Assembly: GCA_002317575.1 (NCBI GenBank)
Contig: DCIH01000034.1
Location: 28,895 to 42,223, forward strand
Reading direction: 5' to 3'
DNA: 13,329 nucleotides
Source: Verrucomicrobia bacterium UBA1731
Lineage (GTDB): Bacteria > Verrucomicrobiota > Kiritimatiellia > RFP12 > UBA1067
The notes under the pieces were generated by a model. The model was not told where the DNA came from and did no database searches. It was given only the letters and a program-made list of their open reading frames with translations. How positions within the stretch are numbered: the stretch's first letter is position 1; each line of letters starts with the position of its first letter. Made by a program: the position numbers and the translations under genes. Shown one piece after another: positions 7,301 to 12,436 of the stretch.

Positions 7301-9505
7301 CCAGCCGCCGTTCACGAAGGAACCGTTCAGGCCGATCCAGGAGTTCGGCGTTCGGGTGGACTCGTATTCAACTTCGAGCGGATACAGGGTCGAGTTGATG
7401 GCACGGGTGAAATTTTCCCACCAGTAGCCGGACGACGGCGTCGACAGCGTCCAGTTGAGGAAATTCTGCGTATACGTCGACTTCACGCCGCTCACGCCGG
7501 ACGTCTGCGCGTTGTTGCCCACGAACCCGCCTTCCACGGCGGCGTCCGTCCATGTGTTGAAATTCTGGTAGGACGCATGCATGAGCGTGTAGGATGCGTG
7601 CTCGTCGTTGAATTCGACGACCAGATACGCCGAAGCGGCATCGATCGCGACCTGCGTCTGCGAATCGTTGGTGGAGGCGAATCCGTTGTACGGCAACGCG
7701 CCGTACCCGATGCGCCCGTCCGCCTGCTTGGCCGCGTACCAGACGTTGGAATTGGCGGCGTAGGTGGATTCGGAGCCGGGCGTCTGCCGGTTGAGGCCGA
7801 TGATGCGGAACTCGCAGGTCATGCTCTGGTCCACCATGCCGCGCGGGGTGGGAATGAAGCCGCGCCACGTGTGGTCGTTGACGAGTTCCATGTCGATGCT
7901 GCCGACGCTGTAGGTTTCATTGGTTTCGCCATCGGAATCCAACATGACGGCGACCAGCTTGAACGACTCCCAGTCGGACGCGCCTTCGCGCAAACGCGTG
8001 AACATTTCCGTGCCCAACGCCGCCGTGAGCTCGTTGCCCGTCTCGCGCAGCGTCTTCACATCGATTTCGTACGGATCGGCGCCGAAGCCGATTTCGCTGC
8101 CGACGCTGAAGGCGTAGTCGACCGGCACATAGTGCGTGCCGCGCACGTCGTAGGTGTAGTAGAATTCGACGTCGCCCGGTCCGTTCGTCACCGCCCCCAG
8201 ATGCGGCCACGTCAGGCCGCTCGGGCCCACGCCGGCGCCGAACTCCGCGACGCCGGGCGCGACGAGCTCGGTCCAATCGTTCACGACCTGGTTCAAATAA
8301 CGCCAGCGGTAGTGGAACTTCGCGTTTTCGATGCGCGCGTAGTTGGTGACGCCCATTGACTCCGGGTACGTCGGCGACGTGTAGTTGAGCTTGACGCGCG
8401 GGAGCACGTTGGTCGCGTACGCCGCGGGGAACGGCTGCGAAAACGCTCCGCCCCAGCCCAGCGCCTCCTTGCCTTCGCGGCGGGAATCGTACGCGCCGAA
8501 CATGTCGGGCTCGACCGTGGTGTTCGGATAGGACGCGATCACGTTGTCCACGAGAATCAACGCCGAATAGTCGGGCGCGTTGCGGCCGGCGGAAACCGTG
8601 AGACGCCGGATGCGGAATTGCGTGGGCGTGCGGCAATCGACCTTCGCGTGAATGCGGTAGAAGAGATTGCCGCCCGACACCTGGCTCTTCAGCCGGATGC
8701 TCGTGACGCCCTTGTTCGCCGCGGGGAGCGTGAGCGTGCCCGACTGGCGGCGCACTTCGTACACGTCGCACGGCCACGCCTCCCACTTGTAGTTCGACTT
8801 CTCCGTCTTCTCCTGAATGGGGTTGCCCTCGACATCCTTCCGCGCGACTTCCAGGCAGATGCGGTCCGTCAACGCCGCCGCCGTCATGAAACCGTTGACG
8901 GCGTCGAAATAGACATCGCCCACGCCGTCGGCGTAATACGGGGACAGGATGCATGCGTCCGCCGAACACCGCATCACCACGCTCGCCACCTGACGCATGC
9001 CCTTCAGGTTCGACTGCTGCGATCCCATCGTGTATTTCGCGGGAATCGGAGCCGACTCCATACTCGAGTCGATCGGCTGGCAGGTGTTTGACCATGGGAT
9101 GTAGCACCGCGTGCTCAACGAATCCGCCGCGCTGCCCACGCGACACTGCGTCAGCTTCCACAACACCGTGTCGGACGGCTCGTCGCCCACTTTCCGCCGG
9201 TAGTAGACGTGGTTGATGCCCCCCATCAGATTGAGGCGCGTGTAGGCCGTGCCCGACGCCGGTTTGGACGCTTCGTCGTGATACCAGTAATAGCTGTTGG
9301 TCGCCACGGACTCGATATCGTAGTACCCCTGCTGCGTGATGGGTGCGTTCGGATTCGTGTCGTTGTTGCACAACAGCACGCGATCGGGACCGAGATTGCG
9401 GTAAACGAGGGTGGGCTCTTCAGGGAAAGCAGTGGCTGCCGCGCAGCCGAAAGCCGCGAGGACAAATGCCCGAAAAAGGCCAATGGATGGCATAATTCTG
9501 CTCAT
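1376..9505 (-). CDS. Giant secreted glycine-rich, multi-module surface protein (2,709 aa)
   Basis: Not a recognised named gene; probably an exported cell-surface or adhesin-like structural protein. Residues 1-26 form a signal peptide: basic start, hydrophobic FVLAAFGCAAATA, and a likely A-T-A cleavage before FPEEP. The first ~300 residues carry about nine cysteines, suggesting disulfides outside the cytoplasm. Three jelly-roll-like modules are suggested. Each has a G-(V/I)-(G/D)-x-(V/I)-x-F opening motif (near 189, 763 and 1832) and a later V/I-D-D/E/N closing motif (VDNVIAS ~317, VVIDDLVF ~1160, VLIDEVAV ~1925). A glycine-rich domain spans ~1228-1608. Residues ~2120-2220 (AWINEINDFDAFD, then WVEMAVPQGYDLSKWRL) resemble a lamin-tail domain. 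No C-terminal sorting signal, LPXTG, PEP-CTERM or beta-barrel is evident. No catalytic motif is seen. Start: ATG at 9505 has AAGG only a few bases upstream; ATG at 9493 (fifth codon) is an equally plausible start. It lies 61 bases after the SIS/WG gene on the same strand, and leuS follows 65 bases downstream. Confidence 0.9.
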   Translation of the reverse strand: MSRIMPSIGLFRAFVLAAFGCAAATAFPEEPTLVYRNLGPDRVLLCNNDTNPNAPITQQGYYDIESVATNSYYWYHDEASKPASGTAYTRLNLMGGINHVYYRRKVGDEPSDTVLWKLTQCRVGSAADSLSTRCYIPWSNTCQPIDSSMESAPIPAKYTMGSQQSNLKGMRQVASVVMRCSADACILSPYYADGVGDVYFDAVNGFMTAAALTDRICLEVARKDVEGNPIQEKTEKSNYKWEAWPCDVYEVRRQSGTLTLPAANKGVTSIRLKSQVSGGNLFYRIHAKVDCRTPTQFRIRRLTVSAGRNAPDYSALILVDNVIASYPNTTVEPDMFGAYDSRREGKEALGWGGAFSQPFPAAYATNVLPRVKLNYTSPTYPESMGVTNYARIENAKFHYRWRYLNQVVNDWTELVAPGVAEFGAGVGPSGLTWPHLGAVTNGPGDVEFYYTYDVRGTHYVPVDYAFSVGSEIGFGADPYEIDVKTLRETGNELTAALGTEMFTRLREGASDWESFKLVAVMLDSDGETNETYSVGSIDMELVNDHTWRGFIPTPRGMVDQSMTCEFRIIGLNRQTPGSESTYAANSNVWYAAKQADGRIGYGALPYNGFASTNDSQTQVAIDAASAYLVVEFNDEHASYTLMHASYQNFNTWTDAAVEGGFVGNNAQTSGVSGVKSTYTQNFLNWTLSTPSSGYWWENFTRAINSTLYPLEVEYESTRTPNSWIGLNGSFVNGGWVAVSNTTETQGAAWRMQGNSRGGVEYSNNQLLPNGIDSVSFSARLSQPIEFDDFAYTFRSLTDTNYVMLAKAVLTDKGQKSADYAQHQPSMSLVAYYRPGKGCYELRMSLVYADVIQLEIYRWSPVGTAMKPTLLTSCRYSSQRNSRYGWDGNYGNTLGTDVRMYPACWDGMTKKPVDNPNSNHANLQSGCAWIQNHHLSPVEDIVGTAGEGWPSVYFGVYNGKGSADQDVTYLEGGFGGKVTTYTPEADMKSKLFAAISFEDSDEGRHKRGSFGFGSRDCPARIGLIKQARATAKGRWYKNTGVDLDATALYKSETQIAYDLADDNWTVPLGRQETFNLPSSSGKNWYYGVQSLVPAQTIRLLFQRGGSQQWVESGYDTDMLMPDGTTYPQLSFSKNNYTFTPRDCDVKQFRLMTSGGTDDLRTDVVIDDLVFTQWAGDTVDNYEDGTQIQTQKWAYVRGWITGATNVVSTSQGTSGDEDDENAYITGAYSVTKLGNEYVYVFTNAATFIPKADMQIVEALIVGGGGAGGTLAGGGGGGGQVVDYQPVGKYVTAGEQIDVVVGAGGVPDAACDEWKGSYYAYYLAGGWPAWWYRGKNGGSSKLQYTAFGKARVDLATAYGGGGGGAGTYPYPDRQPGIGWTSGTPVGGGGGSAYTNQTHAIGMIERTKLGNTSNYLTNFLASCGGAANNGPGKGSPGGGGAGWYGPVTGHDENTGREIRESDGGDGDVNSKGGDGGIGYRSTITGYERWYGAGGGGGAGSYTNGLYSISVSVAGNGGKSGKGENGSTCGKGGMGVANLRAVDVTYGNGAGYEGEDGFGGGGGGGGAYLATDVAGQGKWDSERWDNANNQSRGYQWAACGGRGGCGTVILRVRPSTRYCMFQPMRGFPNEPMSIRTPTLFGLSMFSFTWRNADEHARLFVQMATNGVTGTSIYGLTKSMDYDKPGDLWHTVATIDFKDIPQGEREMGSTNFYFGLRAPYYVGVFRVMMDPAVVEEAVNNRAIYDPAWGSVTLTRVQAWDEPALTPYDWWGWNLRTAFNSRLMYLPDASYVPQGLSCTLNFSGSTADMGHVDNDPEFAEKWDVKDAWWNLHDPFVQTPVMANADGVGNIGQVTFRARKYGAITQSTSSWVTVSVAKNASDLDAQWVVKTNFEVTGNTFQKFTWRMLNDENNYQALRLSVAGARNGRGDPPHQRVLIDEVAVTEPMMPKLAVQSIGVFRHYKDQTTALDASVLLDANEQPLAGESFGVQASVAVQQLEDELDKDSIEVYVSYYAGTNPWGYNQWKTASGAVLNVRLPRSSDSPYVFRSSPDDPSSFIPPQMQDEAKGYAVLQYQVTVLYKDKAGNPMSSSATMADWTRPAWYHPLDYNKEYGQNKAEKFSIYTILDSISPRRAWINEINDFDAFDAGNQNTAANNQWVEMAVPQGYDLSKWRLTLIAGMNNPKSYDLAVLGEYGGDNKLISTFRSAYPTENYSFFALQSPATAKAHTLADDLVEGTWKSVSSSEEGVAQGTLNWQRPLALRLVRANSIVEHEVVFMATNRRTISASPNYEGSNYCKKLTGEIDDARYKNFQGNWIYVGADKTDGTLGVYTNHGESAETWMGDMVQTPGRVNRTRAGVDQYIDPNYFEPPTGTNLWLYADVGKDSIGYLTMTIPGKTGQTSIVLIVPQRPDGTYSTNITFVLKPWFEMKSVTTNGVAVTDGVAGQSGTFVYEISDLRLPDDAKKEFKVVGDAVISHKVTDADIDEKDPYYPTVVDWIMNMPEGEIYPAWFCGLSGHTNRLMSIKEMYWLDMKPTESNWWFCAGIGSQPSGDVPTPPQPVRRIECSNWVEGAWVPYTNVVMQVTMFMTNVTTGASHSPYTLRGLAPGSVSSNYVAGSSANWTSVTFKVTGALQTHVGTSDSTYLPLRLFVFGPNSFDERHSAEIEIADPHLNTSPTYVEKWYLYPWADVFYSWSIDTRAIPQQPEMLQTNSLLRAAQP
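4823..4846 (-). repeat. (GCC)8 trinucleotide tract encoding eight glycines
   Basis: Eight perfect, uninterrupted GCC units on the plus strand read as eight GGC glycine codons in the giant gene. Gain or loss of units would keep the frame, so the tract could vary in length without destroying the protein. Variation in nature is inference; the tract itself is seen directly. Confidence 0.9.
5678..5698 (-). repeat. (GCC)7 trinucleotide tract encoding seven glycines
   Basis: Seven perfect GCC units encode the seven-glycine run early in the glycine-rich domain. Choice of the same GGC codon at every position, rather than mixed glycine codons, makes this a simple-sequence repeat able to slip in frame. 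Shorter GCC tracts recur around 5030, 5345 and 5420. Confidence 0.88.
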
Positions 9506-9566
9506 TGCCTTTTTTTCGTAACGCGCATTTTAACACAAAACAATGTGAAACGTATAGAAAAAAATG
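9506..9566 (-). promoter_or_regulatory. AT-rich intergenic gap, possible promoter of the giant gene
   Basis: These 61 bases are strikingly AT-rich compared with the GC-rich genes on either side. In transcript sense they begin with a T7 run just after the stop of the SIS/WG gene. Next come TTTCACATTGTTTTGTG and a TAAAAT that could be a -10 box. No -35 box sits at the ideal 16-18 base spacing, so the promoter call is tentative. The T7 run is preceded only by weak pairing (ATGC with GCAT across the stop codon), so a terminator here is possible but not convincing. The end of the gap reads AAAAAAAGGCA, which supplies a poor ribosome binding site for the ATG at 9505. Confidence 0.35.
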
Positions 9567-11672
9567 CTACGGCAACATGCGCATGGGCTTTTTCCATGTG
9601 CAGCCGACCCAATGGTCTCCCGCCGGCGTCACGGCATCGTATTCCGGCGGCAGAAGCGTCTTGCCGTCTTCGCCCACCGCACCCCACTTCGCACCATATA
9701 GGTACGGGAATTCCGCGACATCGAAACGCCAGACGCCGCCTTTCGCCACTTCAAACCCGAATTTGGCGGACGCCGCGGGGCGCACATAATCCCAATCGCA
9801 CGCCACCACGGGCTTGCCGGTCTTGTCCGCCACGCCCCACTTGCCGTCCATCACCACGGGGTGCAAACCGTTGGCGTTCGGCTCCGCCACATAGTCCCAA
9901 TCGCCCGGCAATGTCCAGCGCTTCTTATACGCAGGCGGTTTCCGCGTCGGCACCCCGTCCAGTTCGGCCGTCGCGAACGACACGGGCTTGACGAGTTTAC
10001 CGGCCGCGATGTCCCAAAGTCCGTAGAGGCGGTCTTTGGCGACGAGGGCGCGATCCTTGCCCCAGTCCCGCACCACGTCCCAATCGAGCGGTCCCGCCGC
10101 GCCGTCGCGCGACATGAACCCGTAACGCGCCGCCTTCTCGCACGCGAGCGTGTCGCCGTTCAGCGGCGAAAGCATGTCCCACGAGGCCGAAGCCAGCACC
10201 TGCCCGTTCGTCGCCGCGAGCCCCCATGTGTGGTCGCGCGTCATGAAAAGCACCCGATCCTTGCCCCACGCTTGTTCGCGCACCGCGCCCGCGACCGTGC
10301 ACGGCTTGGGCTTGCCGGATGTCCACGGACGCAGCCACCCGCCCCGGCGCCGCCCGTCGCGCCACGAAACATCGTCGTACGGCAAATGTGTCGCGAGCCA
10401 GTCCGACCCGCCGAGTTTGCGCATGCCCGAATCGTATGCCGCCCATTTGCGGAACGGTTCGCATTTGGCGATCTTCCGGCCCGCCAGTTCCCGCACTACC
10501 GCCTCGTCCAACAGCCGCAACGTGAGGCAGCGCGAAATCTCGCTGGCGGACGCCATCGCCCACGGCGCCACCGGAATCGGCACTTCCGCGTCCGGAAAGG
10601 TCCACGGTTGCGGAATGAAGTGGACCATGTTCTTCGGCTTCGGCTGCGGCGTCGTCTCGGAAAACGCCGCGATCAGATCGACGCCCGCGTCGACGATCGG
10701 CTCGTTGTAGTCCGCGTGCGGCGTGCTCATGCCGCTGTAGGCGATCCACACGAGAATGTCGCCCTTGTCCAGCAGTTCGCCGTACACGTCCGGCATGAGC
10801 CCGCACACGCGCACGCCGAGCATGGGCGAACGGATGTCCTCCGTGCATTCGTGGATGATGAAATGGCCGAGCCCCGCCACCATCACGCGCCGCCCCGCGG
10901 CGAGCCGTTCGGCGATCGTGCGCGCGGCCGCGTCGATCGCGTCGCGAATGTGCGGTTCGTCGAAGTCGTTCGCCATCTTCCGCGCGCGGCGCAGATAGTA
11001 TCCGCCGAGTTCGCCGGCGGGGATTTTCGCGGTGCAGTCCTTGAGCCTCGGCAACCCGGCGTGCGTCTGGACGCCGCCGTTGACGATCCACGTGTCGCGC
11101 GGAAACACCGTGCGCGTGATCGCCGGGAACTTGTTCGCCAGCCGCGTGAACGCCGCCGCGTATTCGCACGCCCACGCCCAGCCGAGCGCGCAGTTCGCGA
11201 TGGCGTTCACATTGCCCTCGCGCGCCGCGCCGGACGGCGCACGGTCGTCGATCAGGAAGTCGCACCAGTCGCCCGCGGGCGCGTCCGCCTTCGGGCCGAA
11301 CACGATCACCAGCTTGCCGCCGCGCTTGATTTTCGCGAGTTCTTCGACGGCGAAGCGCCGCGCATCGTCCCAACTCCGCACCGCGCACAGCACCACGTTC
11401 TGCGGCATGTCGTAGCCGGACTGCTCGATCTGGCTCAGACCGCCCGCACGGCACCACATCTCCTCCGCGAATCCCCAACACGCCATCGGCGGCACCTCGA
11501 GCGACGCCCAGGGGTTCTCCCAGATCCGCTTCGCGGCCGCTTCCGCCGCCGCCGTGATCGCAGGCATCTCGCCGACGAGCGCGTCAAGGCGCGCCTTCAC
11601 CTCGGACGACACATCCGCCCGCGCCGCGCAAACCGCCGCGAACACCAACGCAAAGATTCCCGGTTTCACCAT
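9567..11672 (-). CDS. Exported SIS-like / WG-repeat protein (701 aa)
   Basis: Not a recognised named gene. Residues 1-19 are a signal peptide (MVKPGIFALVFAAVCAARA, A-R-A cleavage before DVSS), so the protein is probably periplasmic or surface-exposed. Residues ~70-200 contain one alpha/beta segment (NVVLCAVRSWDDARRF, then GGKLVIVFGPKAD). Residues ~225-345 contain a second, more clearly like a sugar-isomerase (SIS) domain: GRRVMVAGLGHFIIHE, then KGDILVWIAYSGMSTPHA and VDLIAAFSETTP. The two may be the paired SIS halves seen in phosphosugar enzymes. The C terminus has about five WG repeats (near 481, 514, 547, 608 and 660), such as GKWGVADKTGKPVVACDWDY and AKWGAVGEDGKTLLPPEYDA; this family has no known enzymatic role. 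ATG 11672 follows GGGAGGAGACAT, a strong ribosome binding site. The gene follows rnhB after 81 bases and precedes the giant exported protein. The SIS assignment is moderate; WG repeats and export are well supported. Confidence 0.9.
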   Translation of the reverse strand: MVKPGIFALVFAAVCAARADVSSEVKARLDALVGEMPAITAAAEAAAKRIWENPWASLEVPPMACWGFAEEMWCRAGGLSQIEQSGYDMPQNVVLCAVRSWDDARRFAVEELAKIKRGGKLVIVFGPKADAPAGDWCDFLIDDRAPSGAAREGNVNAIANCALGWAWACEYAAAFTRLANKFPAITRTVFPRDTWIVNGGVQTHAGLPRLKDCTAKIPAGELGGYYLRRARKMANDFDEPHIRDAIDAAARTIAERLAAGRRVMVAGLGHFIIHECTEDIRSPMLGVRVCGLMPDVYGELLDKGDILVWIAYSGMSTPHADYNEPIVDAGVDLIAAFSETTPQPKPKNMVHFIPQPWTFPDAEVPIPVAPWAMASASEISRCLTLRLLDEAVVRELAGRKIAKCEPFRKWAAYDSGMRKLGGSDWLATHLPYDDVSWRDGRRRGGWLRPWTSGKPKPCTVAGAVREQAWGKDRVLFMTRDHTWGLAATNGQVLASASWDMLSPLNGDTLACEKAARYGFMSRDGAAGPLDWDVVRDWGKDRALVAKDRLYGLWDIAAGKLVKPVSFATAELDGVPTRKPPAYKKRWTLPGDWDYVAEPNANGLHPVVMDGKWGVADKTGKPVVACDWDYVRPAASAKFGFEVAKGGVWRFDVAEFPYLYGAKWGAVGEDGKTLLPPEYDAVTPAGDHWVGCTWKKPMRMLP

Positions 11673-11676
11673 ATGT

Positions 11677-11684
11677 CTCCTCCC
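11677..11684 (-). promoter_or_regulatory. Strong ribosome binding site of the SIS/WG gene
   Basis: In transcript sense the bases read GGGAGGAG, then ACAT and the ATG at 11672. A full GGAGG core with six bases of spacing fixes this start codon. It is the best Shine-Dalgarno in the window and begins immediately after the tandem repeat upstream. Confidence 0.85.
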
Positions 11685-11731
11685 GTAGAGCAGTTCGTCC
11701 CAACTCTGTAGAGCAGTTCGTCCCGAACTGC
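11685..11731 (-). repeat. Two tandem 23-base units, one forming a perfect hairpin
   Basis: The unit GTAGAGCAGTTCGTCCC plus six variable bases occurs at 11685-11707 (ending AACTCT) and again at 11708-11730 (ending GAACTG). The second copy contains a perfect inverted repeat: GCAGTTCG and CGAACTGC around TCC (11713-11731), an 8-bp stem with a 3-base loop. The first copy lacks one G and keeps only AGTT/AACT pairing. No U-tract follows, so this is not a canonical intrinsic terminator. It looks like a dispersed intergenic palindromic element or an operator; only a genome-wide search can tell. It ends exactly where the ribosome binding site of the next gene begins. Confidence 0.8.
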
Positions 11732-11753
11732 GCAGAGGCGTCCTTGTGCAGCG

Positions 11754-12434
11754 CTACGAAACGCAGCCCTCGCGCAACAGCTTCTTCACCGGTCCGAACG
11801 ACCGCCGGTGCTCGGGACACGGCCCGAGCTTTTCGAGCGCCGCCAGATGCGCCGCCGTGGGATACCCCTTGTGCACGGCGAAGCCGTAGCCGGGATACGC
11901 CGCCTCGAGCCGCAGGCAGTCCGCGTCGCGCGCCGTCTTCGCGAGAATGGACGCCGCCGCGATGAAAAGCGACTGCGCGTCGCCCTTGACGACGTTCTGC
12001 GACGGGCACGGCAGATTCGGCACGGGGAGCCCGTCCACCAGAATGCGGCAATCCGCCGCCAGACACCCGAGCTTCGCCAACACGCCTTCCGCCGCGCGCC
12101 GCATCGCCAAATGCGTCGCGCGCAGGATGTTCAGATCGTCGATCTCCGCGGGACTCGCGCTCGCGACGCACCACGCGCAGTCCGGCGTCGCCTTGATCGT
12201 TTCGGCCAGGGCGTCCCGCTTCTTCTCGGACAGCTTCTTGGAATCGTTCACCGCGCGCCAATCGCCAGCCAGGAGCTCGTGCGCCAGCGCGAGCGGCACG
12301 AACACCGCCGCCGCGTACACGCCTCCGACGAGCGGACCGCGCCCGGCTTCGTCCACGCCCAGCACCGTGCACGGCGCCAATGCGTCCTCAAGGTGCAGAC
12401 CGATTGAAAAATCTTTGGCCGATGTCTTCGCCAT
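11754..12434 (-). CDS. rnhB: Ribonuclease HII
   Basis: Cytoplasmic endonuclease that cuts 5' of ribonucleotides embedded in DNA, starting ribonucleotide excision repair, and degrades RNA of RNA-DNA hybrids. The 226-residue length is normal for the family. The metal-binding carboxylates are all present: D28 and E29 in GVDEAGRGPLVGG, D134 in ILVDGLPVP, and D152 in VKGDAQS. Further family motifs are NDSKKLSEKKRD, AAASILAKTARD and HKGYPTAAHLAALEKLGPCPEHRRSFGPVK. The GRG motif and the tyrosine in HKGY are those used to recognise the RNA-DNA junction. The ATG at 12434 is preceded by GGGAG seven bases upstream and lies two bases after the stop of the permease gene, so translation is probably coupled. 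The upstream frame runs open but encodes no sensible extension, so this start is preferred. Confidence 0.97.
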   Translation of the reverse strand: MAKTSAKDFSIGLHLEDALAPCTVLGVDEAGRGPLVGGVYAAAVFVPLALAHELLAGDWRAVNDSKKLSEKKRDALAETIKATPDCAWCVASASPAEIDDLNILRATHLAMRRAAEGVLAKLGCLAADCRILVDGLPVPNLPCPSQNVVKGDAQSLFIAAASILAKTARDADCLRLEAAYPGYGFAVHKGYPTAAHLAALEKLGPCPEHRRSFGPVKKLLREGCVS

Positions 12435-12436
12435 CG

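Noticed and set aside
1523..8359. A 2,278-codon open frame on the plus strand opposite the giant gene
   Set aside because: It is rich in Arg, His, Ala and Val with no domain, signal or credible start. It mirrors the GC-rich codons of the real gene, whose product has a signal peptide and recognisable domains.
9430..9505. Lipoprotein signal (lipobox) at LAAFGC in the giant protein
   Set aside because: Phe at -2 and Ala at -3 of the Cys do not fit the lipobox; a signal peptidase I site (A-T-A) follows shortly after.
9861..11711. A 616-codon plus-strand open frame opposite the SIS/WG gene
   Set aside because: Arg- and His-rich shadow with no family features. The opposite frame has a signal peptide, a strong ribosome binding site and WG repeats.
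11584..12372. A minus-strand frame crossing rnhB, the repeat and the SIS/WG start
   Set aside because: It is out of frame with both real genes, Arg-rich, and only encodes the intergenic repeat as AQFGTNCSTELGRTAL. It is spurious.
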